This document shows positions 1-9,081 of a stretch of DNA of 64,000 nucleotides, piece by piece; positions within the stretch are counted from its first letter, which is position 1; every line of letters begins with the position of its first letter. The stretch is taken from positions 163,282 to 227,281 of the forward strand of contig NZ_JXMU01000007.1 in the NCBI RefSeq assembly GCF_001293565.1, read 5' to 3'. The translations under genes and the position numbers were made by a program. Origin of the DNA: Ahrensia marina. Its GTDB lineage: Bacteria; Pseudomonadota; Alphaproteobacteria; Rhizobiales; Rhizobiaceae. The notes beneath the pieces were generated by a model. It was not told the origin of the DNA and did not search any database. It saw only the letters and a program-made list of their open reading frames with translations.

Positions 1-347
1 TCAATGCGCTTCGGGTGCCTGAAATTACGTTCTGGTCAGCATATTTGGATGGCGAACTGGTCGGTTGTGTTGCGCTTAAAGATCACGGTGATGGTCTGGG
101 CGAAATTAAGTCCATGCATACGCTGGACAAGCACCGCGGAAAGCGTATCGCACATAATCTGGTCAACCATCTTATTCAGGAAGCAAAACAGCGCGGTTTG
201 AAACGCCTCAGTCTGGAAACCGGCAAAACGGAACATTTTATGCCTGCACAGAAACTGTATGAGCGTTTTGGTTTTACTGTGTCCGGCCCTTTTGCGAATT
301 ACGGCCCCGATCCGCACAGCTATTTTATGACGCTGGCACTTGCATAG
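1..347 (+). CDS. GNAT family N-acetyltransferase, 5' partial
   Basis: The reading frame is open from base 3 to the stop at 345-347, so the gene starts upstream of the window and only about 114 C-terminal residues are visible. These carry the GNAT acetyl-CoA binding region, [18 protein letters not shown] (a variant of the R/Q-x-x-G-x-G/A loop), followed by the helix [21 protein letters not shown] and the closing strand around [16 protein letters not shown]. This layout matches small soluble acetyltransferases of the PaiA/YsnE kind. The acceptor substrate cannot be told. A GTG at base 15 could serve as an internal start but lies inside the conserved domain, so I treat the gene as truncated by the window edge. 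Confidence 0.85.
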   Translation, partial: NALRVPEITFWSAYLDGELVGCVALKDHGDGLGEIKSMHTLDKHRGKRIAHNLVNHLIQEAKQRGLKRLSLETGKTEHFMPAQKLYERFGFTVSGPFANYGPDPHSYFMTLALA

Positions 348-492
348 TTTAAGCAAAGCTGCCTCTTTCATTTTACGTAAAAATAGACTATGTGCACCGC
401 AATACGGCAAATATTTGCAGTATATGGCCCTTGCTGGACGACATCCCGGTCTGGGCGACCGATTAACCCTTCATTGTAAGAAAGGACATCCG

Positions 493-762
493 ATGTCGAT
501 TACACCTGAGCGTAAAGCTGAGTTGATCCAGAAATTTGCCACAAAAGCTGGCGATACTGGTTCTCCGGAAGTGCAAGTTGCGATCCTTACGGATCGTATC
601 AACACACTGACAGAGCATTTCAAAGACCACAAAAAGGACAACCATTCCCGCCGTGGACTTTTGAAAATGGTTTCTTCGCGCCGTAGTCTTCTAGACTATT
701 TGAAGCGCAAGGACGAAGCACGTTATTCAAAGCTCATTTCAGAGCTTGGCCTACGTCGCTAA
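493..762 (+). CDS. rpsO: 30S ribosomal protein S15
   Basis: This is the 89-residue ribosomal protein S15, which binds the central domain of 16S rRNA early in 30S assembly. The start [16 protein letters not shown] and the RNA-binding segment [16 protein letters not shown] are characteristic, followed by [21 protein letters not shown]. The frame is open upstream to base 340, but the ATG at 493 is chosen because it gives the standard family length and follows a GAAAGGA ribosome binding site at about 480-486. A strong terminator follows at 771-796, and pnp lies downstream in the same orientation, the common rpsO-pnp arrangement. Confidence 0.97.
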   Translation: MSITPERKAELIQKFATKAGDTGSPEVQVAILTDRINTLTEHFKDHKKDNHSRRGLLKMVSSRRSLLDYLKRKDEARYSKLISELGLRR

Positions 763-770
763 CTGAATTG

Positions 771-796
771 AGAGCGGGCTTGTGCCCGCTCTTTTT
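771..796 (+). terminator. Rho-independent terminator after rpsO
   Basis: A perfect 9-bp stem (771-779 with 784-792, AGAGCGGGC/GCCCGCTCT) with a TTGT loop is followed by a T run. It lies nine bases after the rpsO stop codon. Confidence 0.9.
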
Positions 797-833
797 CCAG
801 CGGAACAAAGCTGCTGGGAAGAAGAACGGGTTT

Positions 834-961
834 GAATATGTTCGGGAAAGAAAGAACATATTCTATGGGGCAGGATTGCCGGTTACTTGTGTTTCAAGTG
901 CCCAGTTGTCTTGCCCAAGCTCATAATGAAGAAAAAGCGCACGCTGAAAATAGCAGTGCGC
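834..961 (+). promoter_or_regulatory. Structured leader of pnp with two hairpins
   Basis: The 190 bases between the rpsO terminator and pnp contain two clear hairpins. The first is a perfect 10-bp inverted repeat (834-843 GAATATGTTC with 854-863 GAACATATTC) around a purine-rich 10-base loop. The second is 937-945 with 952-961, GCGCACGCT paired to AGC-A-GTGCGC with one bulge, ending 25 bases before the pnp start. In enterobacteria the pnp leader forms a long stem cut by RNase III, after which PNPase represses its own translation. A similar role here is inference from position and structure only. Confidence 0.5.
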
Positions 962-986
962 ATGCATGAACTTGAAAGGACAAGAC

Positions 987-3113
987 ATGTTCGATCACCA
1001 TAAGGTGGAAGTTGAGTGGGGCGGACGCACGCTAACACTCGAAACAGGTAAAATCGCCCGTCAGGCAGACGGTGCAGTATTGGCAACATATGGCGAGACA
1101 GTTGTTCTTGCGACAGTTGTTTCGGCCAAATCAGCAAAGCCCGGTCAGGACTTTTTCCCGTTGACGGTCAATTATCAGGAAAAAACATTTGCTGCGGGTA
1201 AGATCCCTGGCGGTTTCTTTAAGCGCGAAGGTCGTCCTTCCGAAAAAGAAACACTGACATCACGTCTTATCGACCGTCCAATCCGTCCGCTTTTTGCGGA
1301 AGGATATAAGAACGAAACACAGGTTGTTTTGACTGTTCTTCAGCACGATCTGGAAAATGATCCGGATATGGTTGCAATGGTTGCCGGCTCTGCCGCCCTT
1401 ACAATCTCCGGCGTTCCGTTCATGGGGCCGTTGGGCGCGGCCCGCGTTGGTTATATCAACGGCGAATACGTATTGAACCCGCATATCGATGAGATGGAAG
1501 AAAGCGATCTTGATCTTGTTGTCGCCGGTACGCAAGAAGCCGTTCTGATGGTTGAATCAGAAGCCAAAGAGCTTGACGAAGAAACAATGCTCGGCGCGGT
1601 TATGTTCGGCCACAAAGGCTTCCAGCCTGTGATTAAAGCAATCATTTCACTTGCGGAAGTTGCCGCGAAAGACCCGCGTGATTACACGCCGGAAGATTTG
1701 TCGGCGCTTGAAGCTGAAATGGCTAAAATTGCCGCCTCTGATCTTTCTGAAGCCTATAAAATTACCGATAAACAAGAGCGCTATAATGCTATTGATGCGG
1801 CAAAGGCTAAAGTTACTGAAGCTATGTTGCCGGAAGATGGTGAAGGCGAATATACGCCTGAGCAAATCGGCGCTGTCTTCAAATCATTGCAGGCGAACGT
1901 TGTTCGCGGCGATATTTTGAAAACGAAGAAACGTATTGATGGCCGCGATCTGGAAACAGTTCGCCCGATCGTTTCTGAAGTTGGCGTCTTCCCGCGCACG
2001 CACGGTTCTGCGATCTTCACACGCGGCGAAACGCAGGCAATGGTTGTTGCAACTTTGGGTACCGGTGATGACGAGCAGTTCATCGACTCGCTTACCGGCA
2101 CCTATAAAGAAAGCTTCATGTTGCACTACAACTTCCCGCCATATTCTGTCGGTGAAGCTGGCCGCATGGGCTCTCCGGGGCGCCGCGAAATCGGTCATGG
2201 CAAATTGGCATGGCGCGCGGTTCATCCAATGCTTCCGGCTCCGGAAGATTTCCCATACACAATCCGCGTTGTTTCAGAGATTACTGAATCAAACGGCTCA
2301 TCCTCAATGGCCTCTGTATGTGGCGCATCATTGTCGATGATGGACGCAGGTGTGCCGATTAAGGCACCGGTTGCCGGTATCGCCATGGGCCTTATCAAAG
2401 AAGGCGACGACTTTGCCGTTCTTTCCGATATCCTTGGTGATGAAGATCACCTCGGTGATATGGACTTTAAAGTTGCCGGTTCTGAAAACGGTATCACTGC
2501 GTTGCAGATGGATATCAAAATTCAGGGTATCACAGAAGATATTATGAAGATCGCATTGGAGCAGGCTAAAGGTGGCCGTATCCATATTCTCGGTGAAATG
2601 GCAAACGCGTTGTCAGAAAGCCGCGGCGAACTTGGTGAGTTTGCGCCGCGTATCGAAGTCATGCAGGTGCCTGTTGATAAAATCCGTGATGTAATCGGCG
2701 CAGGCGGTAAGGTTATCCGCGAAATCGTTGAAAAAACAGGCGCGAAAATCAACATCGAAGATGATGGTACGGTGAAAATCGCATCGTCATCCGGCAAAGA
2801 GATTGAAGCGGCGAAAAAGTGGATTCACTCCATCACTGCCGAACCGGAAGTGGGCGAAATCTATGAAGGCACAGTCGTTAAGGTCGCTGACTTCGGCGCG
2901 TTCGTAAACTTTTTTGGTCCTAAAGATGGTCTCGTCCATATTTCCCAGCTTGCCAGCGAGCGTGTCGCTAAAACGGCTGACGTTGTTAAGGAAGGCCAGA
3001 AAGTTTGGGTAAAGTTGATGGGCTTTGATGATCGTGGCAAGGTTCGCCTTTCCATGAAAGTCGTTGATCAGGAAACCGGAAAAGAAATTCCAAAAGAAGA
3101 AAAAGAAGACTGA
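987..3113 (+). CDS. pnp: Polyribonucleotide nucleotidyltransferase (PNPase)
   Basis: PNPase degrades RNA 3' to 5' using phosphate and is a core part of the RNA degradosome. The 708-residue product has the full order: two RNase PH domains (first around [20 protein letters not shown] and [22 protein letters not shown], second around [22 protein letters not shown] and [12 protein letters not shown]), a KH domain ([20 protein letters not shown]) and a C-terminal S1 domain ([21 protein letters not shown]). The start at 987 ([13 protein letters not shown]) is preferred over the in-frame ATG at 966 because GAAAGGA lies 6 bases upstream of it and because family members begin this way. A short acidic/lysine tail ends the protein. 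Confidence 0.97.
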   Translation: MFDHHKVEVEWGGRTLTLETGKIARQADGAVLATYGETVVLATVVSAKSAKPGQDFFPLTVNYQEKTFAAGKIPGGFFKREGRPSEKETLTSRLIDRPIRPLFAEGYKNETQVVLTVLQHDLENDPDMVAMVAGSAALTISGVPFMGPLGAARVGYINGEYVLNPHIDEMEESDLDLVVAGTQEAVLMVESEAKELDEETMLGAVMFGHKGFQPVIKAIISLAEVAAKDPRDYTPEDLSALEAEMAKIAASDLSEAYKITDKQERYNAIDAAKAKVTEAMLPEDGEGEYTPEQIGAVFKSLQANVVRGDILKTKKRIDGRDLETVRPIVSEVGVFPRTHGSAIFTRGETQAMVVATLGTGDDEQFIDSLTGTYKESFMLHYNFPPYSVGEAGRMGSPGRREIGHGKLAWRAVHPMLPAPEDFPYTIRVVSEITESNGSSSMASVCGASLSMMDAGVPIKAPVAGIAMGLIKEGDDFAVLSDILGDEDHLGDMDFKVAGSENGITALQMDIKIQGITEDIMKIALEQAKGGRIHILGEMANALSESRGELGEFAPRIEVMQVPVDKIRDVIGAGGKVIREIVEKTGAKINIEDDGTVKIASSSGKEIEAAKKWIHSITAEPEVGEIYEGTVVKVADFGAFVNFFGPKDGLVHISQLASERVAKTADVVKEGQKVWVKLMGFDDRGKVRLSMKVVDQETGKEIPKEEKED

Positions 3114-3143
3114 TCTAACAGTCTGTCCTGAAACTTGATACAT

Positions 3144-3178
3144 AAGCGCGGTCCTGACCCGGTCAGGGCCGCGCTTTT
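3144..3178 (+). terminator. Rho-independent terminator after pnp
   Basis: A long, nearly perfect stem (3144-3159 with 3161-3176, one G-T wobble; hairpin loop effectively CCCGG) is followed by a short T run. It lies 30 bases after the pnp stop codon. Confidence 0.85.
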
Positions 3179-3194
3179 AATTTGAGGAACGAAT

Positions 3195-4190
3195 ATGGCC
3201 GGCAGCGCTGACACACTCTTCATGCCTATTACAAACGGTGAAATACCGCTTGGCGAAGGGCAATGGTTATATTTGGGCGCTAGGGCTATTGATGGCGGCT
3301 TTCCAGATGAATTACGCGCCGCTTTGGTTTGCGAGCAATCCATGCGCGGGGCGTATCTGGACCTTCAAATGCGCGGCATGAATGTCAGTCCCCGCGTTGA
3401 TAACACCGACCGCTTCTCTGGCGCCTTGATATTGATTGGCAAACATCGCGGCGAAAACGAAACAATGATCGCGCGCGCATCAAATATGGTTTCTGCTGGT
3501 GCTCCTATACTTATTGCAGGTGATAAAACCAGCGGTGTTGCACCTTTGCGTAAACGCATTGCAGCTTTCGCGGAGATTGACGGCTCACTTGCCAAGTATC
3601 ACGCGACGGTATTTTGGTTGCGCAACAGCGTTGATTTTGCCTCTCATTTTTCTTCAGCCAAAACATCACCACAAGGTTATCAAACGTCTGCCGGCATGTT
3701 CAGTGCGGAAAAAATAGACAAAGGGTCGGCGCTTCTGGCTGAACATTTAGATGAGAACATACGTGGTGACATTGCTGATTTTGGTGCCGGTTGGGGCTAC
3801 CTAAGTGCTGAGCTGCTCAATCGCTTCAGTCCCCGCACAGTACATCTTTATGAAGCGCATTGCGCATCTCTGGAGGCCGCCAAGGAAAACCTGAGCGATT
3901 ACGACAAGGGGCAGATCAGTTATTATTGGCATGATCTGACCAGAGAAGCTGTCGGTAAAAAGTTCGACTGGATTATTATGAACCCGCCATTCCACGAGGG
4001 GCGGAAAACAGAACCGCAGCTTGGCGTGCAATTCATTGAAGTGGCAGCCAGATCACTGAAACCAAAAGGCGGGCTACTTATGGTTGCCAATGTCACTTTG
4101 CCTTATGAGAAGACCTTGCAGCAGAACTTTTCTAAAGTGAATCAACTGGCACGTAGGGATGGTTTCAAGCTGCTGAAGGCTCAACTATAA
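3195..4190 (+). CDS. Class I methyltransferase of the RsmC/RlmG type
   Basis: The 331-residue protein has an N-terminal half related to the degenerate methyltransferase-like domain of RsmC and a C-terminal catalytic half. Visible motifs are the SAM-binding loop IADFGAGWGYLSAEL (about 193-207), the acidic residue in VHLYEAHCASLEAA, and the base-methylating NPPFH motif (about 258-262). NPPF is typical of enzymes methylating exocyclic amines of guanine or adenine, so N2-guanine methylation of 16S or 23S rRNA is the best guess. Rhizobia keep such a gene near pnp and the fab genes. I leave the symbol blank because RsmC and RlmG cannot be separated by eye. RBS GAGGAACG precedes the ATG. Confidence 0.8.
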   Translation: MAGSADTLFMPITNGEIPLGEGQWLYLGARAIDGGFPDELRAALVCEQSMRGAYLDLQMRGMNVSPRVDNTDRFSGALILIGKHRGENETMIARASNMVSAGAPILIAGDKTSGVAPLRKRIAAFAEIDGSLAKYHATVFWLRNSVDFASHFSSAKTSPQGYQTSAGMFSAEKIDKGSALLAEHLDENIRGDIADFGAGWGYLSAELLNRFSPRTVHLYEAHCASLEAAKENLSDYDKGQISYYWHDLTREAVGKKFDWIIMNPPFHEGRKTEPQLGVQFIEVAARSLKPKGGLLMVANVTLPYEKTLQQNFSKVNQLARRDGFKLLKAQL

Positions 4191-4210
4191 CAGCCCTCGG
4201 TCTAATTGTA

Positions 4211-5734
4211 TTAAGCAGCCTGTTCCGTTGCAGAAGCGTTTGTATTAAGTGCCTCGGCTTCGCTAAAGGACAATGGTTTTCCGAAGTAATAACCTTGCAC
4301 AAGGTTGCAGCCCGCATCTCTCAGCAGTGATGCCTGTGCTTCATTCTCAATGCCTTCTGCAATGACGCGCGCGCCTAGCGAATGCCCCAGATTAATGATT
4401 GTTGTAATCATCAAGTTTTTTTCTTTGTTTTGATCAAGCCGGTCGACAAATGATTTATCGATCTTGATTTTGTCAAAGCAGAGTTCTGACAAATTGGTAA
4501 GGTTGGAATAACCGGTGCCGAAGTCATCAATTGCAATTGCTACACCCATTTGATTGAGCTCTTTAAACAAACGCCGCATGCGAATGTGGTCTTTGATTAG
4601 ATTACTCTCTGTAATTTCCAGCTCGAGTCGTGTTGCCGACAACCTGCTTTCAATCAGAATTGACTTCAGGGTATCAATAAATTTGGGGTTTTCGAGTTGA
4701 ACAGTTGAAACATTAACCGCCATCTTCACATCTGGTTGAAGGTGAGCAGCATCAAAACAAGCACGGCGCAGCACCCATGTGCCTATTTCTTGAATCAAGC
4801 CGCAATTCTCGGCAACAGAGATAAAATCAGCAGGTGAAATGGCTCCTTTGTCACGGTGCGTCCAGCGTAAAAGGGCTTCATATCCTGTTAGCGCACCGCT
4901 GTTCAGATCGTATTGAGGCTGGTACGCAAGGCGAAATTCCTCACGCTGCATGGCGTATGACAGCTCGCTTTCAAGCCATTGGTTGTAGGAAGCTTGATGG
5001 CTCATCTCCGGGTGATAGATAGTGTAAGAACCACGTCCCGACTGCTTGGCGTTTGCACGTGCGAGGTTGGCGTGGCGCAATACTTTTTCAAGCGTGCCAT
5101 CTCCCGCTTTCAGTTCTGCGATACCGCCATTGGCATAAACCGGATAGGAAGTCGTATTGATACGTACCGGCTTGGAAAGAGCGTCAAGCAGTGCCTCGAC
5201 AGCAGCCTGAAGCTCTCGTTTGTCGTGACCGATCTTCAATGCGATAACGAACTCGCTGCCGTTGGTCCGCGCCAACGGGCCAGCATCGCCTACAAGCGAA
5301 GACAGGCGGTCTGCAAGTACTTTCAGGACTGCATTACCGGCCTCTGTACCGTAAACATTGTTGATGAGTTTTAACTCATCAAAATCCATGCTGATGAGAT
5401 AGAAACAGTCCAGAGATTTTCCCGAATCAGCTTTCTTGATAAGCTCCTCAACGGCTTTTTCCAGTCCGAAACGTGAGAGTAAACCCGTTACATTGTCTGT
5501 GCGCAGGGCTTTGTCGAAATGGCTTGCCTGTTCATCACCGCCGGCAAAATAGGCATGGGCGCAACCTGCGCCTGCAAGAGCAGCAAGGCCCGTAACAACC
5601 GTGCCTGTGCTCGCAAACATAGCTTGCGGATCGATGTTATAAAATGATGAGCGTGCGGCCCAAAAAGCAAGCGAAGCTGCCCCTACGCCGCTCGAGAACA
5701 CAGTACACGTTCTAAAAAAGAGTTTTTTGCTCAT
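4211..5734 (-). CDS. Membrane GGDEF/EAL protein, cyclase motif degenerate, likely c-di-GMP phosphodiesterase
   Basis: The 507-residue protein has two hydrophobic segments near the N terminus (about 12-28 and 41-64), then a GGDEF domain (about 75-240) and an EAL domain (about 250-495). The cyclase active-site loop reads NGSEF (158-162) in place of GGDEF, so both the metal-binding Asp and one Gly are lost and cyclase activity is unlikely. The EAL domain keeps EALLRW (286-291), ELEITE, AIDDFGTGYSNL, IKIDKSFV, AEGIEN and QGYYFGKPL, the set needed for hydrolysis of cyclic di-GMP to pGpG. There is no HAMP or periplasmic sensor domain, which argues against a LapD-type receptor. It is convergent with the rRNA methyltransferase gene, 20 bases apart. 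Confidence 0.9.
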   Translation of the reverse strand: MSKKLFFRTCTVFSSGVGAASLAFWAARSSFYNIDPQAMFASTGTVVTGLAALAGAGCAHAYFAGGDEQASHFDKALRTDNVTGLLSRFGLEKAVEELIKKADSGKSLDCFYLISMDFDELKLINNVYGTEAGNAVLKVLADRLSSLVGDAGPLARTNGSEFVIALKIGHDKRELQAAVEALLDALSKPVRINTTSYPVYANGGIAELKAGDGTLEKVLRHANLARANAKQSGRGSYTIYHPEMSHQASYNQWLESELSYAMQREEFRLAYQPQYDLNSGALTGYEALLRWTHRDKGAISPADFISVAENCGLIQEIGTWVLRRACFDAAHLQPDVKMAVNVSTVQLENPKFIDTLKSILIESRLSATRLELEITESNLIKDHIRMRRLFKELNQMGVAIAIDDFGTGYSNLTNLSELCFDKIKIDKSFVDRLDQNKEKNLMITTIINLGHSLGARVIAEGIENEAQASLLRDAGCNLVQGYYFGKPLSFSEAEALNTNASATEQAA

Positions 5735-5834
5735 CAGACCCCACCTAGATATTCAAAGTTAAGTGGAATCTCCTAACAAGCTATTTCGTTTAAGCAGCAG
5801 ATTTGATCGGAGGCGTGATTTCGAGCGCTATGGT

Positions 5835-6644
5835 TTATTTATCGTCAACACTCTTCAATTGCTCCGGGCGGGGCATAGATGTGATGTTGTAGCCAGAGTC
5901 AACAAAATGAATTTCGCCAGTTACGCCGCCGGAAAGGTCAGACAGAAGGTAAAGGCCCGATCCGCCAACCTCTTCCTGTGTAACAGTTCGTTGCAGGGGA
6001 GCGTTGCGCTGTTGGTGCGCAAACATCGCACGCGCATCGCCAATACCAGCACCGGCCAAAGTGCGCATAGGACCGGCGGAAATTGCGTTCACTCGGATAC
6101 CGTCAGGACCCAGATCATTGGCCAGATAACGAACACTGGCTTCAAGCGCTGCCTTCGCGACACCCATGACGTTGTAATTCGGCATGACGCGGGTTGAGCC
6201 GCCATAGGTCAATGTTAATAGCGACCCGCCATTGGTCATCAGCGGAGCGGCGCATTGCGCAACCTCTGTGAACGAGTAGGCGGAAATGACCATGGTTTGA
6301 ATGAAGTTTTCGCGGGTCGTTGCATCGACATAACGTCCCTTTAGTTCATTCTTGTTTGAAAAACCGATGGCATGAACGACAAAATCGAGGGTGCCCCATT
6401 CGTCTTTTAATATGTCAAAGGCGGATTTAACTGTTTCAAAGTCCGAAACATCGCAAGGTAAAATGAGTGAAGCACCAACGCTTTCTGCCAGAGGTTTTAC
6501 GCGTTTGCCCAGTGCATCTCCCTGATAGGTGAATGCGAGTTCCGCGCCGTGTTCGTGCAATGTTTTAGCAATACCCCATGCTATGGAGTTGCTGTTGGCG
6601 ACGCCCATAATGAGGCCGCGTTTTCCACTCATAATACCTGACAT
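5835..6644 (-). CDS. fabI: Enoyl-[acyl-carrier-protein] reductase (NADH)
   Basis: FabI reduces the enoyl-ACP double bond in the last step of each fatty acid elongation round. The 269-residue protein shows the nucleotide-binding start GKRGLIMGVANSNSIAWGIA, the HAIGF segment, and the catalytic Y-x6-K motif in NYNVMGVAK. A GTG at 6659 also opens the frame, but the ATG at 6644 (MSGIMSGKRG) fits the family start and follows a GGGGGTGAG ribosome binding sequence. It is the last gene of the fabA-fabB-fabI operon, about 20 bases after the fabB stop codon. Being tied to fabA and fabB, it probably serves unsaturated fatty acid synthesis; a second FabI elsewhere in the genome is common in rhizobia but cannot be seen here. 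Confidence 0.94.
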   Translation of the reverse strand: MSGIMSGKRGLIMGVANSNSIAWGIAKTLHEHGAELAFTYQGDALGKRVKPLAESVGASLILPCDVSDFETVKSAFDILKDEWGTLDFVVHAIGFSNKNELKGRYVDATTRENFIQTMVISAYSFTEVAQCAAPLMTNGGSLLTLTYGGSTRVMPNYNVMGVAKAALEASVRYLANDLGPDGIRVNAISAGPMRTLAGAGIGDARAMFAHQQRNAPLQRTVTQEEVGGSGLYLLSDLSGGVTGEIHFVDSGYNITSMPRPEQLKSVDDK

Positions 6645-6665
6645 GTTTTTCGAACTCACCCCCTA

Positions 6666-7886
6666 TCAACCATTATAAAGCTGGAAAGCCAGCGTCGCAT
6701 TTGTGCCGCCAAAGCCGAACGAGTTTGTAATCGCTGCTTCAAGCTCGATATCGTCGATACGTTTCATCGCGATTGGCATATCTGCAAATAGAGGATCAAG
6801 TTCTGTGATATGCGCGCTTTCACATACAAAGCGGTTTTTCATCATCAGGAGCGTGTAGATACTTTCCTGAACGCCGGTCGCACCCAGTGAGTGGCCTGTC
6901 AGTGATTTAGTTGAGGAGATATGTGGAATGTCATCACCGAACACGGTTTTGATCGCTTCCATTTCCCGTTCATCGCCAACCGGTGTCGATGTGCCGTGCG
7001 TGTTGATGTAACCGATTTTGCCATTAACGGTTGAGATGGCCATGTTCATGCAACGAACAGCGCCTTCACCCGAAGGGGCTACCATATCGTAGCCATCCGA
7101 TGTTGCGCCATAACCAACAACTTCACCGTAGATTTTTGCGCCACGTGCTTTTGCATGTTCCAGCTCTTCGAGAACCAGTACACCTGCACCGCCCGCAATA
7201 ACAAATCCATCACGTGTGACATCATAGGCGCGCGACGCTGTCGCGGGCGTGTCGTTATGCTTCGAGGACATAGCGCCCATTGCGTCGAACATGTTGGACA
7301 TTGTCCAGTCCAGATCTTCGCTGCCACCGGCAAAAACAATATCCTGCTTGCCCATTTGAATTACTTCATAGGCATTGCCGATACAGTGGTTCGACGTCGC
7401 ACAGGCTGATGAAATCGAATAATTGATGCCTTTGATTTCAAAAGGAGTGGCTAATGTTGCCGAAGCTGTCGAGGACATCGTTTTCGGCACTGCGAACGGG
7501 CCGATACGTTTTGGCGAGTTGTTTTTCTCGGTCAATAACGCAGCCTGATATACAGTCTGCGTAGATGGGCCGCCTGAACCCATCACAATACCTGTACGAA
7601 TATTGGAGATGTCTGACTTTTCCAAGCCGGAATCATCGATAGCCTGTTGCATGGCCAGATAGTTCCAAGCGGAACCTTTCGCTAAAAAGCGTGTCTGGCG
7701 ACGGTCAAGAACCTCAAATGGATCAACCTTTGGCGCGCCATATACATGGCTTCTAAACCCATGCTCAACCATGTCGGGTGATGTTGTAATGCCTGATTTT
7801 GCATTGAGCAGTGAATCAAGTACTTCTTCGGTATTGTCACCAATTGAAGAGACGATACCCATTCCTGTAACGACAACGCGTTTCAT
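6666..7886 (-). CDS. fabB: 3-oxoacyl-[acyl-carrier-protein] synthase I
   Basis: This 406-residue condensing enzyme extends acyl-ACP by two carbons and is needed after FabA for cis-unsaturated chains. The catalytic set is complete: nucleophile Cys162 in SISSACATSNHC, His297 in NTHGTSTPVGD, Lys327 in SSTKSLTGHS and His332 in GHSLGATG. The Cys-His-His triad and the C-terminal NSFGFGGTNATL loop are standard for KAS I/II. It lies between fabA (54-base gap) and fabI (about 20-base gap) on the same strand, which supports KAS I rather than KAS II. Confidence 0.95.
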   Translation of the reverse strand: MKRVVVTGMGIVSSIGDNTEEVLDSLLNAKSGITTSPDMVEHGFRSHVYGAPKVDPFEVLDRRQTRFLAKGSAWNYLAMQQAIDDSGLEKSDISNIRTGIVMGSGGPSTQTVYQAALLTEKNNSPKRIGPFAVPKTMSSTASATLATPFEIKGINYSISSACATSNHCIGNAYEVIQMGKQDIVFAGGSEDLDWTMSNMFDAMGAMSSKHNDTPATASRAYDVTRDGFVIAGGAGVLVLEELEHAKARGAKIYGEVVGYGATSDGYDMVAPSGEGAVRCMNMAISTVNGKIGYINTHGTSTPVGDEREMEAIKTVFGDDIPHISSTKSLTGHSLGATGVQESIYTLLMMKNRFVCESAHITELDPLFADMPIAMKRIDDIELEAAITNSFGFGGTNATLAFQLYNG

Positions 7887-7940
7887 AAAATCTTCCCGTT
7901 TTTATTTGGTCTAAGCCCAATATAGTGAGTTCGTGGCTGA

Positions 7941-8456
7941 TTACGAAGCCTGATCTTGGAAAAGTGCAACACGAAGGTCTTTTGCTGTAAAGACTGTTTC
8001 TCCGTCGGCTTTTACAATACCATCGGCAATGCCAAGAACAAGGCGGCCACGCATAACACGTTTAAAGTCGATTTCGAACTCAACCAGTTTTGTCTCTGGC
8101 GTTACCATCCCGGTGAATTTAACTTCGCCGGTCGATATGGCACGTCCTTTGCCAGGTTCGCCAAGCCAGCCCAGATAAAAGCCGGTCAATTGCCATAGTG
8201 CGTCAAGGCCGAGGCAGCCCGGCATGACAGGGTCGCCGATAAAGTGGCATGGAAAGAACCAAAGGTCAGGGTGAATGTCGAATTCGGCACGAATGCACCC
8301 TTTTCCATGCTCGCCGCCTGTCTCGGAAATTTCAGTAATCCGGTTGACCATCAGCATTGGTGGAGCAGGTAGCTGGGCATTGCCCGGACCGAACATCTCA
8401 CCGCTCGAACAAGTTAGAATTTCTTCATACGTGTAGCTGGATTTTTGTTCAGCCAT
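7941..8456 (-). CDS. fabA: 3-hydroxydecanoyl-[acyl-carrier-protein] dehydratase/isomerase
   Basis: FabA dehydrates 3-hydroxydecanoyl-ACP and isomerises the product to the cis-3 form, the branch point for anaerobic unsaturated fatty acid synthesis. The 171-residue protein has the active-site His71 in [14 protein letters not shown] and Asp85 in [10 protein letters not shown], close to the numbering of the E. coli enzyme. A TTG at 8459 precedes the ATG at 8456; the ATG is taken, with AGAGGG upstream. It heads the fabA-fabB-fabI operon and faces irr across 165 bases, the gene order seen in many rhizobia. Confidence 0.95.
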   Translation of the reverse strand: MAEQKSSYTYEEILTCSSGEMFGPGNAQLPAPPMLMVNRITEISETGGEHGKGCIRAEFDIHPDLWFFPCHFIGDPVMPGCLGLDALWQLTGFYLGWLGEPGKGRAISTGEVKFTGMVTPETKLVEFEIDFKRVMRGRLVLGIADGIVKADGETVFTAKDLRVALFQDQAS

Positions 8457-8588
8457 CAATTTGCCCTCTTTTTAGTCTGCATAGCGCGCATAAAGCATGA
8501 ATGCCACGACTATTGTTGCTATCGCAATGCCATCCTATCTATTGATTGGCGCTGATTAAGTGAATATACCGGAAAATGTAAGGGCAAC

Positions 8589-8606
8589 ACGTATTTTTCT
8601 ATACGT
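8589..8606. promoter_or_regulatory. Inverted repeat in the fabA-irr intergenic region
   Basis: ACGTAT (8589-8594) and ATACGT (8601-8606) form a perfect 6-bp inverted repeat around TTTTCT, ending 15 bases before the irr ATG. It could be an operator for either divergent unit or a leader hairpin of irr. It does not match the Irr box TTTAGAA-N3-TTCTAAA. Confidence 0.35.
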
Positions 8607-8621
8607 TAACAGGTTTGGGTG

Positions 8622-9059
8622 ATGATTAAGACGAATAGTGACGTCAAAATCAGAGAACGGGATATCCGCGGCATGTTGAACGCTGCTGGATTGAGGCCGA
8701 CACGTCAACGCTTGGCATTGGCGGAAATGTTATTTCTGGAAGAAGACCGACATGTCGCGGCCGAAGATCTGCACAAGCAGGCTGTAGAAAATGGCGTTCC
8801 GGTTTCGCTGGCTACTGTTTACAACACGCTGCACCAGTTTACTGAAGCAGGTTTGTTGCGCATTCTGGCGATTGAAGGCCAGCGCACCTATTTTGATACC
8901 AATACCAGCGACCACCATCATTATTTCGTTCAGGATTCAAATGACGTGATGGATGTGCCGGACGGCACGCTCACCGTTGATAATTTACCGGTACCGCCGG
9001 AAGGTATGGAAATTGCCAATGTCGATATTGTTATTCGCCTGAGAAAAAAACAAAGGTGA
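8622..9059 (+). CDS. irr: Irr, heme-responsive Fur-family iron regulator
   Basis: The 145-residue protein is a Fur-family regulator with the N-terminal winged helix (GLRPTRQRLALAEMLF, then VSLATVYNTLHQFTEAGLL for the recognition helix) and a C-terminal dimerisation domain containing DHHHYF (His98-100), the heme/metal-binding His cluster typical of Irr rather than Fur proper. There is no N-terminal GCPWHD heme regulatory motif like that of Bradyrhizobium. The GTG at 8619 and ATG at 8622 are adjacent; the ATG is taken. Irr represses or activates iron genes when heme is scarce, and a perfect Irr box lies before mbfA at 47542-47558 in this window. Confidence 0.92.
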   Translation: MIKTNSDVKIRERDIRGMLNAAGLRPTRQRLALAEMLFLEEDRHVAAEDLHKQAVENGVPVSLATVYNTLHQFTEAGLLRILAIEGQRTYFDTNTSDHHHYFVQDSNDVMDVPDGTLTVDNLPVPPEGMEIANVDIVIRLRKKQR

Positions 9060-9081
9060 CGCCGTTTTGGCGCGTACTTGA

